Shown here: piece by piece, positions 30,988 through 40,517 of the stretch
Layout: each line of letters begins with the position of its first letter
How positions within the stretch are numbered: position 1 is the first letter of the stretch
NCBI GenBank assembly: GCA_947494975.1
Contig: CANLXA010000004.1
Coordinates: forward strand, 405,001-469,000
Direction of reading: 5' to 3'
Source: an uncultured Roseicyclus sp.
GTDB taxonomy: Bacteria; Pseudomonadota; Alphaproteobacteria; Rhodobacterales; Rhodobacteraceae
Length of the DNA: 64,000 nucleotides
Translations under genes and position numbers: made by a program
Notes under the pieces: model-generated
Databases searched by the model: none
What the model saw: only the letters and a program-made list of their open reading frames with translations
Told to the model about the DNA's origin: nothing

Positions 30988-31892
30988 TGCGTGTGATCTT
31001 CATGGGAACGCCCGAGTTCTCCGTGCCTGTCCTCGATGCGCTGGTGGCGGCGGGGCACGAGGTTCTGGCGGTTTACACGCAGCCGCCGCGTCCGGCGGGG
31101 CGGGGCAAGAAGGAGCATCCGACAGCGGTCGATGCCCGGGCGGAAGAACTTGGCCTGCCGGTGCGCCACCCGATCCGCCTGAAAGGGCCGGAGGAGCAGG
31201 CGGAATTCGCGGCGCTCAAGGCGGATGTAGCGGTTGTGGTGGCGTATGGCCTGATCCTGCCGCAGGCGGTTCTGGATGCGCCCGAGCGCGGCTGCCTGAA
31301 CATCCATGCCTCGCTTCTGCCCCGGTGGCGCGGGGCGGCGCCGATCCAGCGTGCGATCATGGCGGGCGATGCGGAAACCGGCGTGTGTGTCATGCAGATG
31401 GAGGCGGGGCTGGATACGGGGCCGGTTCTGTTGCGCCGGACGCTTGCGATTGCGCCGGATGATACTGCCGCCACGCTGCATGACGCCCTGTCGGTGCTGG
31501 GGGCGGAGGCGATTGTTGAGGCACTGGCGCAACTCGATAGCCTCACGCCGGTGCCGCAGCCGGAGGATGGCGTTACCTATGCGGAAAAGATCGACAAATC
31601 AGAAGCAAAGGTGGATTGGACGGCGCCCGCGCCCCATATCGACCGCATGATCCGGGGGCTGTCACCCTTTCCCGGGGCCTGGACCATGGCGAACGGCAAG
31701 CGGCTGAAATTGCTGCAGAGCCGGGTGGTCGAGGGAAGCGGCGCGCCGGGCACCGTGCTTGATGGGCTGACGATTGCCTGCGGGGACGGCGCCGTGGACA
31801 TCTTGCGCGTTCAGCCGGAAGGTAAGGGCGCAATGGATACAAAAGACTGGCTATTGGGCGCGCGCATCGCGCCGGGAACCTGTCTGGGATAA
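30984..31892 (+). CDS. fmt: methionyl-tRNA formyltransferase
   Basis: '[15 protein letters not shown]', '[22 protein letters not shown]', start at 30984 or 30987. Confidence 0.97.
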   Translation: MMRVIFMGTPEFSVPVLDALVAAGHEVLAVYTQPPRPAGRGKKEHPTAVDARAEELGLPVRHPIRLKGPEEQAEFAALKADVAVVVAYGLILPQAVLDAPERGCLNIHASLLPRWRGAAPIQRAIMAGDAETGVCVMQMEAGLDTGPVLLRRTLAIAPDDTAATLHDALSVLGAEAIVEALAQLDSLTPVPQPEDGVTYAEKIDKSEAKVDWTAPAPHIDRMIRGLSPFPGAWTMANGKRLKLLQSRVVEGSGAPGTVLDGLTIACGDGAVDILRVQPEGKGAMDTKDWLLGARIAPGTCLG

Positions 31893-31925
31893 ATCGGGCC
31901 AAGGCCCAGATGTTGGAGACCGCTC

Positions 31926-32195
31926 ATGATCCTGTTCTCGTTTTTCGGCTCGCTGATGATCGCCGGCGTGGTGGCGTTTGTGTTCGAGAAATGGGGCTGG
32001 ACCCATAACGGCATCCTGCCCTCGGTATTCATCGCCTGGGGCGCGGTGCTGGTGCTGTTTTTCGTGCGCTCGCTGTTCGGGTTCACCCTTGGCTCGCCGG
32101 GCATCGACGCCATCGTCGGCTCGGCTGCGGCGCTGATCCTGATCCCAACGGAGTATGCGAATAACCGGCGCAAGCGGAACCGCCGCGACCGCTGA
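31926..32195 (+). CDS. small hypothetical membrane protein
   Basis: 89 aa with three hydrophobic segments, 'GSPGIDAIVGSAAALILIPTEY'. Confidence 0.75.
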   Translation: MILFSFFGSLMIAGVVAFVFEKWGWTHNGILPSVFIAWGAVLVLFFVRSLFGFTLGSPGIDAIVGSAAALILIPTEYANNRRKRNRRDR

Positions 32196-32281
32196 TTTCT
32201 GCGCTGCGGCACTTGTGTGCGGAAGCGCAATAAATTACCCCTCGCGCAAACGTTGACGCAACTTCCTTTCGTGAGGGCCCC

Positions 32282-33238
32282 ATGAGCTTCCGCACCCAAC
32301 CCGCCCCCGTCGCCCGGCCCAATCGCTGCCAATTGTTCGGGCCGGGATCGAACACGAAGCTGTTTGCGAAGATGGCGGCGTCCGATGCCGACGTGATCAA
32401 CCTCGATCTTGAGGATTCCGTGGCGCCCGATGACAAGGCCCAGGCCCGCGTCAATATTATCGACGCGATTCAGACCGTTGATTGGGGCAGCAAGACCCTG
32501 AGTGTGCGGATCAACGGCCTTGATACGCCTTACTGGTATCGTGACGTGGTGGATCTGCTGGAGGCCGATACGCCGCGGCTCGACATCATCATGATCCCCA
32601 AGGTCGGCTGCGCGTCCGACATCTACGCGGTCGATGCGCTGGTCTCGGCCATCGAGCTCGCGACAGGGCGCACCAAGCCCATCGGGTTCGAGGTGATCAT
32701 CGAATCCGCCGCCGGTATTGCCCATGTCGAGGAGATCGCCGCCGCGTCCCCCCGGATGCAGGCGATGAGCCTCGGGGCGGCCGATTTCGCGGCCTCCATG
32801 GGCATGCAGACCACGGGCATCGGCGGGACGCAGGAGAATTACTACATGCTGCATCAGGGCCAGAAACACTGGTCGGACCCGTGGCATTGGGCGCAAACGG
32901 CGATTGTGGCGGCGTGCCGGACCCACGGCGTCTTGCCGGTGGACGGCCCCTTTGGAGATTTCTCCGACGATGACGGCTATCGCGCCCAGGCACGCCGCTC
33001 CGCGACGCTCGGCATGGTTGGAAAATGGGCGATCCACCCCAAACAGATCGCGCTGGCCAACGAGGTGTTCACGCCGTCGGAGCAGGCTGTTGCCGAGGCG
33101 CGTGAGATCCTCGCCGCGATGGAAAAGGCCAAGGCCGAAGGCGCGGGTGCAACCGTCTACAAAGGGCGTTTGGTTGATATTGCGTCAATAAAACAGGCTG
33201 AAGTTATCGTAAAACAATCAGAGATGATCGCCGGGTAA
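32282..33238 (+). CDS. mcl1: HpcH/HpaI aldolase family, L-malyl-CoA/beta-methylmalyl-CoA lyase
   Basis: 'RPNRCQLFGPGSNTKLFAKMAASDADVINLDLEDSVAPDDKAQAR', 'GFEVIIESAAGIAHVEEIA', 'GKWAIHPKQI'. Confidence 0.9.
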   Translation: MSFRTQPAPVARPNRCQLFGPGSNTKLFAKMAASDADVINLDLEDSVAPDDKAQARVNIIDAIQTVDWGSKTLSVRINGLDTPYWYRDVVDLLEADTPRLDIIMIPKVGCASDIYAVDALVSAIELATGRTKPIGFEVIIESAAGIAHVEEIAAASPRMQAMSLGAADFAASMGMQTTGIGGTQENYYMLHQGQKHWSDPWHWAQTAIVAACRTHGVLPVDGPFGDFSDDDGYRAQARRSATLGMVGKWAIHPKQIALANEVFTPSEQAVAEAREILAAMEKAKAEGAGATVYKGRLVDIASIKQAEVIVKQSEMIAG

Positions 33239-33311
33239 ACCCTCCCGTTAAGGCATTGGAAATCCTCGGTCCTGTACCAGTATCGCAGCTGTATACAGGC
33301 ACGGGGGCCCA

Positions 33312-34502
33312 ATGTACTTCACCATCCTCATCGATTTCGCGGCCAGCTTGGCCATCATGGCAATGCTGGCGGAAAGCTATGGCGTCGTGCGCCGACGGCT
33401 GGTGGGCGCGGCCCTTGCACCGGTGCTTCTGGGCGTTCTCTTCGGCCTGATCGCCATGGTCGAGATGTTTCGGCCGCTTGAGCCGTTCGACGGCCTCATC
33501 ATCGACATGCGCAACGTGCCGATTGCGCTGGCCGGTGCATTCCTGGGTTGGCGCGGCTTGATCCCATGTTTGATCATCGCCGCATCCGCCCGGATCGGCA
33601 TCGGCGGCGTCGGTGTCCAGGCGGGGCTGATAGCCATGGTCATCGCTGGTCTGGCCGGGATGATCTGGGCGCAGAAAACCGCCCATCTGAAACGGCGTGG
33701 CATCGGACAGCTGCTTGGTCTGGCTTGCGCGATGTCGTTGCATCTATCGGCGGCGTTTGTCCTGCCCCAGGAAATGGCGGCATGGTTCTTTGGCATCGCC
33801 GCGGGCCCGATATTCCTGCTGAACCTGATCTCAATCACACTTGTCGGCGCGTTTCTGGAGCGCGAAAACCGGCGTATCCTTGGCGAAAACCAGCTTCTGG
33901 CGGCGGCCACGCGGCACCCGGTATCGGGCCTGCTGACCGCGCCGGCCTTCACACGTGACGTGTCGAATGCCCTTGAGGCGCGGTCTCTCGGAACGTTTGC
34001 GGGCCTCATGATTGTTTCGGCCGAGCACCACCCCTTGCGTGGTCTGTTGATGCGATCCGGGGCGATCACGCAAAACGTGGCCGTTGATCGCCACCACATC
34101 GCGGATTTCGTCACCCATGCCGATCTTGTGGGGCAATCCTCCGATGGGCGCATCCTGATCCCGCTCACCAAGGAGGAGTTGTTGAACTCCGATCAGCTTG
34201 CGGCCGATCTGCGGCGCAATTCCCGGGGCCTGGCCAATCGCTCTGAGGGTCGCCAGGGATCCGCGCAGCTTGCTTTTGAAGTTCTGCCCACGCCGGACCC
34301 TGCCGTGTTCCTGAGCGCCGTCGAAAGCGCTTCCCTGGCCGCGCAACCGTCCTGGCTGAAGGTGAAAGCATCCGAAGACGCCGCTCCGCACCGTTCCAAA
34401 CTGCGGAGTGCCGCTCGTCGCGCCCGCCTGTTCGACCCGGCAGAGCATGACGCCCTGTTTCTGAAGGCTGATTTCCTGATCAACCGAAGCCGGACCAACT
34501 AG
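33312..34502 (+). CDS. membrane sensor: 5TMR-LYT-like N-terminal domain plus degenerate GGDEF-like C-terminal domain
   Basis: '[47 protein letters not shown]' resembles the LytS/YhcK 5TM receptor; '[23 protein letters not shown]' resembles a GGDEF-domain start; no GGDEF motif. Confidence 0.65.
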   Translation: MYFTILIDFAASLAIMAMLAESYGVVRRRLVGAALAPVLLGVLFGLIAMVEMFRPLEPFDGLIIDMRNVPIALAGAFLGWRGLIPCLIIAASARIGIGGVGVQAGLIAMVIAGLAGMIWAQKTAHLKRRGIGQLLGLACAMSLHLSAAFVLPQEMAAWFFGIAAGPIFLLNLISITLVGAFLERENRRILGENQLLAAATRHPVSGLLTAPAFTRDVSNALEARSLGTFAGLMIVSAEHHPLRGLLMRSGAITQNVAVDRHHIADFVTHADLVGQSSDGRILIPLTKEELLNSDQLAADLRRNSRGLANRSEGRQGSAQLAFEVLPTPDPAVFLSAVESASLAAQPSWLKVKASEDAAPHRSKLRSAARRARLFDPAEHDALFLKADFLINRSRTN

Positions 34503-34585
34503 GCGGCGTCGCTTGCCGAGTTGCATCCGCCCATTCGCACCGTCATATACCTCCGCAGGGCCTTTTGGCGGCGGAGGGACGCGCG

Positions 34586-35545
34586 ATGAACTATCTCGAT
34601 TTTGAAAAGCCATTGGCGGAGATCGAAGGCAAGGCAGAAGAATTGCGCGCGATGGCCCGTCGCGAAGAAGGCATGGATGTCGAAGATCAGGCCGCCGCGC
34701 TCGACAAGAAGGCCGCCGACATGCTGCGCGACCTCTACACAGACCTCACGCCCTGGCGGAAATGTCAGGTCGCCCGGCACCCGAACCGACCCCATTGCCA
34801 GGAATATATCGAGGCGCTTTTTACCGAATACACCCCGCTCGCGGGGGACCGGAACTTCGCCGATGACCATGCGGTCATGGGTGGGTTGGCGCGGTTCGAG
34901 GATAAACCCGTCGTCGTGATCGGCCACGAAAAGGGCCACGATACCAAAACACGGATCGAGCGGAATTTCGGCATGGCGCGGCCCGAAGGCTATCGCAAGG
35001 CCGTGCGCCTGATGGATCTGGCGGATCGGTTCAATCTGCCCGTGATCACCTTGGTCGACACACCCGGTGCCTATCCCGGCAAGGGCGCAGAAGAACGCGG
35101 GCAATCCGAGGCCATCGCGCGGTCCACCGAGAAATGCCTGCAAATCGGCGTGCCGATCCTGTCGGTTATCATTGGCGAGGGTGGATCGGGCGGCGCGGTC
35201 GCCTTTGCCACGGCGGACCGGCTCGCCATGCTGGAGCATTCGATCTACTCGGTCATCAGCCCTGAGGGCTGCGCGTCGATCCTGTGGAAGGATGCCGAGA
35301 AGATGCGCGAAGCGGCTGAAGCATTGCGGCTCACCGCGCAGGATCTGCACAAGCTTGGTGTCTGCGACGTTGTCATCCGCGAGCCCCTCGGCGGCGCACA
35401 GCGGGACAAACCGGCCACCATTGCCGAAGTTGGCCGCGCCATCTCATCCATGCTTGCGGGTTTCGGCGAGGCCGAGCGCGCGGATCTGATCGCCAGCCGC
35501 CGCCGGAAATTCCTCGATATGGGGACCAAGGGCCTTGCCGCTTGA
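34586..35545 (+). CDS. accA: acetyl-CoA carboxylase carboxyltransferase subunit alpha
   Basis: '[18 protein letters not shown]', '[21 protein letters not shown]', '[38 protein letters not shown]'. Confidence 0.98.
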   Translation: MNYLDFEKPLAEIEGKAEELRAMARREEGMDVEDQAAALDKKAADMLRDLYTDLTPWRKCQVARHPNRPHCQEYIEALFTEYTPLAGDRNFADDHAVMGGLARFEDKPVVVIGHEKGHDTKTRIERNFGMARPEGYRKAVRLMDLADRFNLPVITLVDTPGAYPGKGAEERGQSEAIARSTEKCLQIGVPILSVIIGEGGSGGAVAFATADRLAMLEHSIYSVISPEGCASILWKDAEKMREAAEALRLTAQDLHKLGVCDVVIREPLGGAQRDKPATIAEVGRAISSMLAGFGEAERADLIASRRRKFLDMGTKGLAA

Positions 35546-36087
35546 TCACGCGACGCCGCGCGGTGCTGATCCTCGGTTCCGCTGCAATCGCTGCTCCCTC
35601 ACACGCCGCCGCTGAAAGGGGACCGATGCAGCCCGTCATGGATTTCGATTGGCGCTTCGCCGCGGACACCGTCATGGGCGGTGTGTCGGAAGGGCGCGGT
35701 GCGGTTGAAGACGGGATCCTGCGCCTCACCGGTACAGTCTCCACCGCCAATAATGGTGGTTTCATTCAGGTTCGCACCGATCTACCCGACGGTGCCCCTT
35801 CGGGGAGCGGCGCCATTCAACTGAGGGTGCGCGGGAACGGGGAGCGCTATTTCGTGCATCTGCGTTCGGTGCACAGTCAGCGGCCCTGGCAATCCTATCG
35901 CGCGGGGTTCGAGACGTCGGCCGATTGGTCGGATGTGACCTTGCCCCTGACCGGCTTCGCCCCGTCCCGCGATAGCTTGCCGCCGCAGATTGTGGCCGCG
36001 GAGATCCGGTCCGTCGGGCTTGTCGCCTATGGGCGTGATCACACGGCGGACCTGTCGGTCTCTCAAATCGGCTTCGGTCCGGCCTAG
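35542..36087 (+). CDS. CIA30/NDUFAF1-like protein (TTG start)
   Basis: '[45 protein letters not shown]' CIA30 signature. Confidence 0.85.
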   Translation: MITRRRAVLILGSAAIAAPSHAAAERGPMQPVMDFDWRFAADTVMGGVSEGRGAVEDGILRLTGTVSTANNGGFIQVRTDLPDGAPSGSGAIQLRVRGNGERYFVHLRSVHSQRPWQSYRAGFETSADWSDVTLPLTGFAPSRDSLPPQIVAAEIRSVGLVAYGRDHTADLSVSQIGFGPA

Positions 36088-36299
36088 CGGCGCACCATCA
36101 CCAGACCCGCCGCAATCATGATCAGCGAGGCGATCATCCCGCAGCCGCCCAATACGATGACGCTGACGGCGTCGGAGCATTGCGCGGCGCCGGGGCATCG
36201 ACCCAACCAATCGCTGATCGCCGCGAACAACAGGAAGCCGATGGCGACGGTGCCTAGGAGGCCCGCAAGGACGACGATCCAGCCAAGCGCCCTTACCAC
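36084..36299 (-). CDS. small hypothetical membrane protein
   Basis: 71 aa, two TM segments, overlaps adjacent genes by a few nt. Confidence 0.6.
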   Translation of the reverse strand: MVRALGWIVVLAGLLGTVAIGFLLFAAISDWLGRCPGAAQCSDAVSVIVLGGCGMIASLIMIAAGLVMVRR

Positions 36300-36892
36300 A
36301 GGCGCCCCTTCGCGTAGTCCGGATAGCCGGAATCGTAGCTCTCGGTGTCGAAGGCCGCATCGCGTTCTTTCACGAACTGGCCGGCCGTCGGCAGACCCTC
36401 GGCATCATTGCGGTTCCAAAGATCGGACCGCATCAAGGCCTTGGCACATTGAAAATAGACTTCGTCGGGGCGGATAACGATGATCGTCTTGGGGTGCCGC
36501 CCGCGTTGCTCAAACGTATCGGTCAAGGTCGGATCATCGCTCAGCACGGCGCGCCCATTCACGCGCACCACGTTCAGCGCCCCGGGCACCATGAACATCA
36601 GCGACACGCGCCCGTCGCGTACGATGTTGCGCAGGTTGTCGATCCGATTGTTGCCACGCCAATCCGGTAGCCAGATTGTCCGGTCATCGATGATGCGCAC
36701 CACCGGCCCGTCATCCCCCCGCGGGCTGGCATCGGTTCCCTCCGGTCCGACCGTCGAAAGGATCAGGAATCGCGATGTTTCGATCCATTTACGATAGAGT
36801 GGCGTGATCTTCTGCGTAACCTTGGTGAGCGCGGCCGGAACCGGCGCACCGTAGAGCGCCTCCAGCGCGGCGACGTCATCGACCGTTTTCAT
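36293..36892 (-). CDS. pyridoxamine 5'-phosphate oxidase-family FMN-binding protein
   Basis: 'FLILSTVGPEGTDASPRGDDGPVVRIIDDRTIWLPDWRGNNRIDNLRNIV'. Confidence 0.9.
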   Translation of the reverse strand: MKTVDDVAALEALYGAPVPAALTKVTQKITPLYRKWIETSRFLILSTVGPEGTDASPRGDDGPVVRIIDDRTIWLPDWRGNNRIDNLRNIVRDGRVSLMFMVPGALNVVRVNGRAVLSDDPTLTDTFEQRGRHPKTIIVIRPDEVYFQCAKALMRSDLWNRNDAEGLPTAGQFVKERDAAFDTESYDSGYPDYAKGRLW

Positions 36893-37617
36893 GGCGTACC
36901 TCGCTGAAATCCAACCTCATCCAGAAGCGCGTTGCTGGCGGTTTCGATATCCGCCTCAAGCCGCGCCATGAACGCCTCCTTGCTCAGGCCCGGCTCAATG
37001 CGCGGCAGAAACTCGATCACGGCCACGCCCGGCATCCGTGTGATCCCCCGTTTGGGCCAGAAAACGCCGACATTGGTTGCGACGGGCACGCAGGGCTGAC
37101 CAAGCTGTTCGTAGAGCGCGCCTGTGCCGGCCTTGTAGGGCCGGTCCACGCCGGGGGCCACGCGGGTGCCCTGAGGGTAGATGATGAGTTGCCCGCCTTG
37201 CTGTTTCCCGCTGCGTACATCCTCAAGCATCTTCTTGATCGCCGCGCCACGTTTGCCACGATTCACCGGCACACAGCCGATCCGCAGGCCGTATTGCCCG
37301 ATCAGCGGCGCATACATCAACTGACGCTTCATGATGAACTTGCCGCGCGGCATGGCGTTGTAGATGGCGAGGATATCGAGGAAACTCTGGTGTTTGGCGG
37401 GGACCATCACATCATCCGTGGGGGGCGTTCCACGCACCTCGACCCGCAGGCCGACCATCCAGCGCATCGTCCAGAACACCCACCGGCAATAGGCATGGCA
37501 GGCCGCATGGGCCCCTGCGGCGCTGACCACGGCGAAGGGAAAGTAGACAACCGCGACGACGAGCATGGCGACATACATCTGGATGATGAACAGAAGCGAG
37601 CGGATCCATTGCATCAT
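36889..37617 (-). CDS. lysophospholipid (1-acyl-glycerol-3-phosphate) acyltransferase family
   Basis: 'VPAKHQSFLDILAI' (HxxxxD-type), 'IIYPQGTRVAPG'; ATGA overlap with the ftsX stop. Confidence 0.9.
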   Translation of the reverse strand: MMQWIRSLLFIIQMYVAMLVVAVVYFPFAVVSAAGAHAACHAYCRWVFWTMRWMVGLRVEVRGTPPTDDVMVPAKHQSFLDILAIYNAMPRGKFIMKRQLMYAPLIGQYGLRIGCVPVNRGKRGAAIKKMLEDVRSGKQQGGQLIIYPQGTRVAPGVDRPYKAGTGALYEQLGQPCVPVATNVGVFWPKRGITRMPGVAVIEFLPRIEPGLSKEAFMARLEADIETASNALLDEVGFQRGTP

Positions 37618-38516
37618 TTCAGGCCTTTCAGGGTACGGAAGGCGGCCACCCGCGTGGCCACGAATGCGGTCGCGGCCGCAAGTGGCGGGATGATCAGGGG
37701 CCAGAACCACGACGCGCCCGAGAAGCTGAGCCCGGTCAGAAGCGCCGCCGTGTCGCGGGCGGAGGGAAGCATGGCCACGGCCAGCAGGCCGAGCAATGTG
37801 CCGACGCCCGCCCCGGTCAGAGTGCGGATCGTGAAGCGGCGCACGAAGGCGCTGGCGATGTAGCTGTCGCGCGCGCCCACAAGGCGCATGACCCGCACCA
37901 CCTGTTCATTGGCCGACAGCGCCGATTGCGCGGCGAGCGTGACCATCGCGGCGGTTGCGCCCAGGATCAGAACAAGGGCCAGGCCGCCCAACAGGCGCAG
38001 CCGACCGGCGGCCTCGGCCAAGGGGCGCCGCCAGCGGTCGTGATCGTCCAGAACAGCGCCGGGCGCTTCGGCGGCGAGCCGTTGGCGCAGGCCGTCGCTA
38101 TCGTAGCCTTCCGGTGTTTCGACGATTTCGACGAGCCGGGGGATCGGCAGGTCATCCAGCGGCAGATCCGGGCCGAACCATGGCGCCAGCAGCGCCTGTT
38201 GATCCTCATCGCTGAGTGCGCGGGCGCTTTGGACGCCAGGCGTTTGTTCGAGCAGCGTCAGCACCGCCCAGGTCTGCGCCTCCACCTCGGCGGCGGGGGC
38301 CGAAATGCGGATCGTCGAGGATTGCGCCAACGCGTCGGACCAGCGGTCGGCAAGCCGCCCGGAGGCTGTCGACAGCGCCATGGCAAAGACCGCCAGAAAG
38401 GCCATCGCCGCCGAGGTGGCAAGGGTCAGCCGGGCGGATTGGCCACTGCGGGGCACCACGCGGTCGGCCTGCCCATCGCCGCGCACCAGCGCCAGAAGGT
38501 TGCCCCGAATGCTCAT
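37614..38516 (-). CDS. ftsX: cell division protein FtsX-like permease
   Basis: 'LTLATSAAMAFLAVFAMALS', C-terminal 'VVRVMRLVGARDSYIASAFVRRF', paired with FtsE. Confidence 0.9.
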   Translation of the reverse strand: MSIRGNLLALVRGDGQADRVVPRSGQSARLTLATSAAMAFLAVFAMALSTASGRLADRWSDALAQSSTIRISAPAAEVEAQTWAVLTLLEQTPGVQSARALSDEDQQALLAPWFGPDLPLDDLPIPRLVEIVETPEGYDSDGLRQRLAAEAPGAVLDDHDRWRRPLAEAAGRLRLLGGLALVLILGATAAMVTLAAQSALSANEQVVRVMRLVGARDSYIASAFVRRFTIRTLTGAGVGTLLGLLAVAMLPSARDTAALLTGLSFSGASWFWPLIIPPLAAATAFVATRVAAFRTLKGLK

Positions 38517-39190
38517 AGATCGGCCCCGGCCGCCATGATCTGGCCGCCTTGAATTCGCAGAACGCGCGCCTGCACCTTTTGCTTGGCAGCCCGGATCAGG
38601 GCGAGATCATGGGTTGCGATGACCACGGTCTTGCCGAGTTTGTTCAGTTCAACCAGCAGGTTCAGAAGCCTCAGCGACATCTCCCAATCGACGTTGCCCG
38701 TGGGCTCATCGGCCAGGATAAGGTCGGGGTCCATGATGATGGCGCGGGCGAGCGCGGCGCGTTGCCGTTCCCCGCCCGACAGCTCAGGCGGCAAGGCATT
38801 GGCGCGGGCCGACAGGCCAACCCAGCCCACAAGCTCGGCCAGGTTGGCGTCCTGCACCAGCCCGCCCTTGGCGGATACGGTCAGGGGGAGCGCGATGTTT
38901 TCGTGCAACGGCAGATGATCCAGAAACCGGCAATCCTGATGCACGACGCCGATGCGCTGCCGCAGGTCCGCGATCCCGTCGCGCGAGAGGCCCGTGGCGG
39001 TATGCCCGAACAGGCTCACCGACCCGCCAGTTGGCAGAAGCTCGGCGTAGCAGAGTTTGAGAAACGTGGTTTTCCCGGCCCCCGACGGACCGGTGAGGAA
39101 GTGGAAGGATCCCGGCGGCAGGTGCAGCGACAGGCCGGACAAAAGCGGCTCGGCTCCGTAGCCGTAAGCGGCGTCCTGCATCTCGATCAT
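38513..39190 (-). CDS. ftsE: cell division ATP-binding protein FtsE
   Basis: Walker A 'GPSGAGKTTF', 'LSGGERQRAALARAI', 'LILADEPTGNVDWEMSLRLLNLL'. Confidence 0.93.
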   Translation of the reverse strand: MIEMQDAAYGYGAEPLLSGLSLHLPPGSFHFLTGPSGAGKTTFLKLCYAELLPTGGSVSLFGHTATGLSRDGIADLRQRIGVVHQDCRFLDHLPLHENIALPLTVSAKGGLVQDANLAELVGWVGLSARANALPPELSGGERQRAALARAIIMDPDLILADEPTGNVDWEMSLRLLNLLVELNKLGKTVVIATHDLALIRAAKQKVQARVLRIQGGQIMAAGADL

Positions 39191-39446
39191 CTGCGCGTCG
39201 CGTCCCTGGGCCTTTTGTCGTGACTGTGTTGCACCCTTGGCGTGCAGTTGCAATTGCGCCGCGCCCGACCTGTCGAAGATTGGCGCAAGTGAGCAACGGG
39301 TAATCATCTGAAAAGACAGAGGGATTGGAATGGTCTTGTGAGATTGTTAATATTTGCCGATACAATAGGGATGACGGGCCGCGATTGTTCTGCAGTCGGA
39401 CGGTCAAACGCCGCATCAGCGCGGTGAACAAGAGCACCGGGGACAC

Positions 39447-40502
39447 ATGCGGCTTACCTGCCCGAATTGCAGCGCTCGATACGAGGTGGATGAAAGCATG
39501 ATCCCGGCGACCGGTCGGGATGTGCAATGCTCCAACTGTTCGACAACGTGGTTCCAGCCGGGGCCGCGGATGGACGAGCCCGAGGCCGCCAAGGAGGCGA
39601 GCGCAGATCGTGCGCCGACCCCACCCACGCCGCCCGCGCCGGAACCTGAACCCGAGCGTCCCGATCCTGCACCGGAGCCGGACGTTGTAGAGGCTGCCGA
39701 ACCCCAGGCGCGGCCGGACCCTGAGCGGGAGGCCGAGGCAGAGCCCGATATCGAGATCGAGCCGGAACCGGAGGTTGAACCGGACACCGATGTTGTCGAG
39801 GAAACGGAAGCGGACCCGGACCCACAACCGGAGGCTGGGCCGGAGCTGACCGAAACGGACGAGGAGAGTGCGCCCGAGGCGTCCGATAGCGACACAGATG
39901 CCGACGCGAAGGCGGAGGCCGAAGTGGAGGCTCCGCCAAGTCCGCAGCGTCGCGAGGTGGATTCCGCAGTGGCCGGGATCCTGCGGGAAGAAGCCGAGCG
40001 CGAAGCACGATTGCGCCGCGCGGAGGCCGAGCCCGAACGGGTGGAAACGCAAGGCGAGATGCCCCTTGAGAGCGCATCCCGGACGGCGCGGAGCCGACGG
40101 CTCGCCGACCTCGAGGCGGCGGAAGATGCGTTTGATACGGGCCAGATCGAGGCCGCCGTTGCGACGGCCGCTGCCGCATCCCGCCGCGAATTGCTGCCCG
40201 ATATCGAAGAGATCAATTCGTCCCTGCGCGCCACGGGCGACCGACGGGAAGGCGAGGAAGACGCGACCGATGCCGATACGGTGGGATCCGGCGCACGGCG
40301 CAGGTCCCAATCCCGGCGTGGCTTCGTCATCGTGCTTCTGCTCGTCGCGATTGCGACGCTGGCCTATGTCTATGCTGCTGATATCGCGGAGGCCGTGCCG
40401 CAAGTAGCGCCGTATCTGGAACGCTATATCGAGGCGATCAACAACGCGCGGTTCTGGCTGGATGATATGGCGCGATCCCTTGCCGGGGAAACCGCCGAAT
40501 AG
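39447..40502 (+). CDS. MJ0042-type zinc-ribbon protein with long Pro/Glu-rich region and one TM segment
   Basis: 'MRLTCPNCSARYEVDESMIPATGRDVQCSNCSTTWFQ', then PEPEPE-type tract, C-terminal TM 'GFVIVLLLVAIATLAYVYA'. Confidence 0.88.
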   Translation: MRLTCPNCSARYEVDESMIPATGRDVQCSNCSTTWFQPGPRMDEPEAAKEASADRAPTPPTPPAPEPEPERPDPAPEPDVVEAAEPQARPDPEREAEAEPDIEIEPEPEVEPDTDVVEETEADPDPQPEAGPELTETDEESAPEASDSDTDADAKAEAEVEAPPSPQRREVDSAVAGILREEAEREARLRRAEAEPERVETQGEMPLESASRTARSRRLADLEAAEDAFDTGQIEAAVATAAAASRRELLPDIEEINSSLRATGDRREGEEDATDADTVGSGARRRSQSRRGFVIVLLLVAIATLAYVYAADIAEAVPQVAPYLERYIEAINNARFWLDDMARSLAGETAE

Positions 40503-40517
40503 CGCCGCCGCGGTGGA

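Noticed and set aside
39336-39366. Possible sigma70 promoter TTGTGA ... TACAAT upstream of the zinc-ribbon gene
   Set aside because: Spacer is 19 bp and the -35 is weak; not strong enough to report.
39600-39910. Apparent low-complexity DNA repeat in the Pro/Glu-rich coding region
   Set aside because: Explained by biased amino-acid composition within an ORF; no exact tandem unit, so not called as a repeat array.
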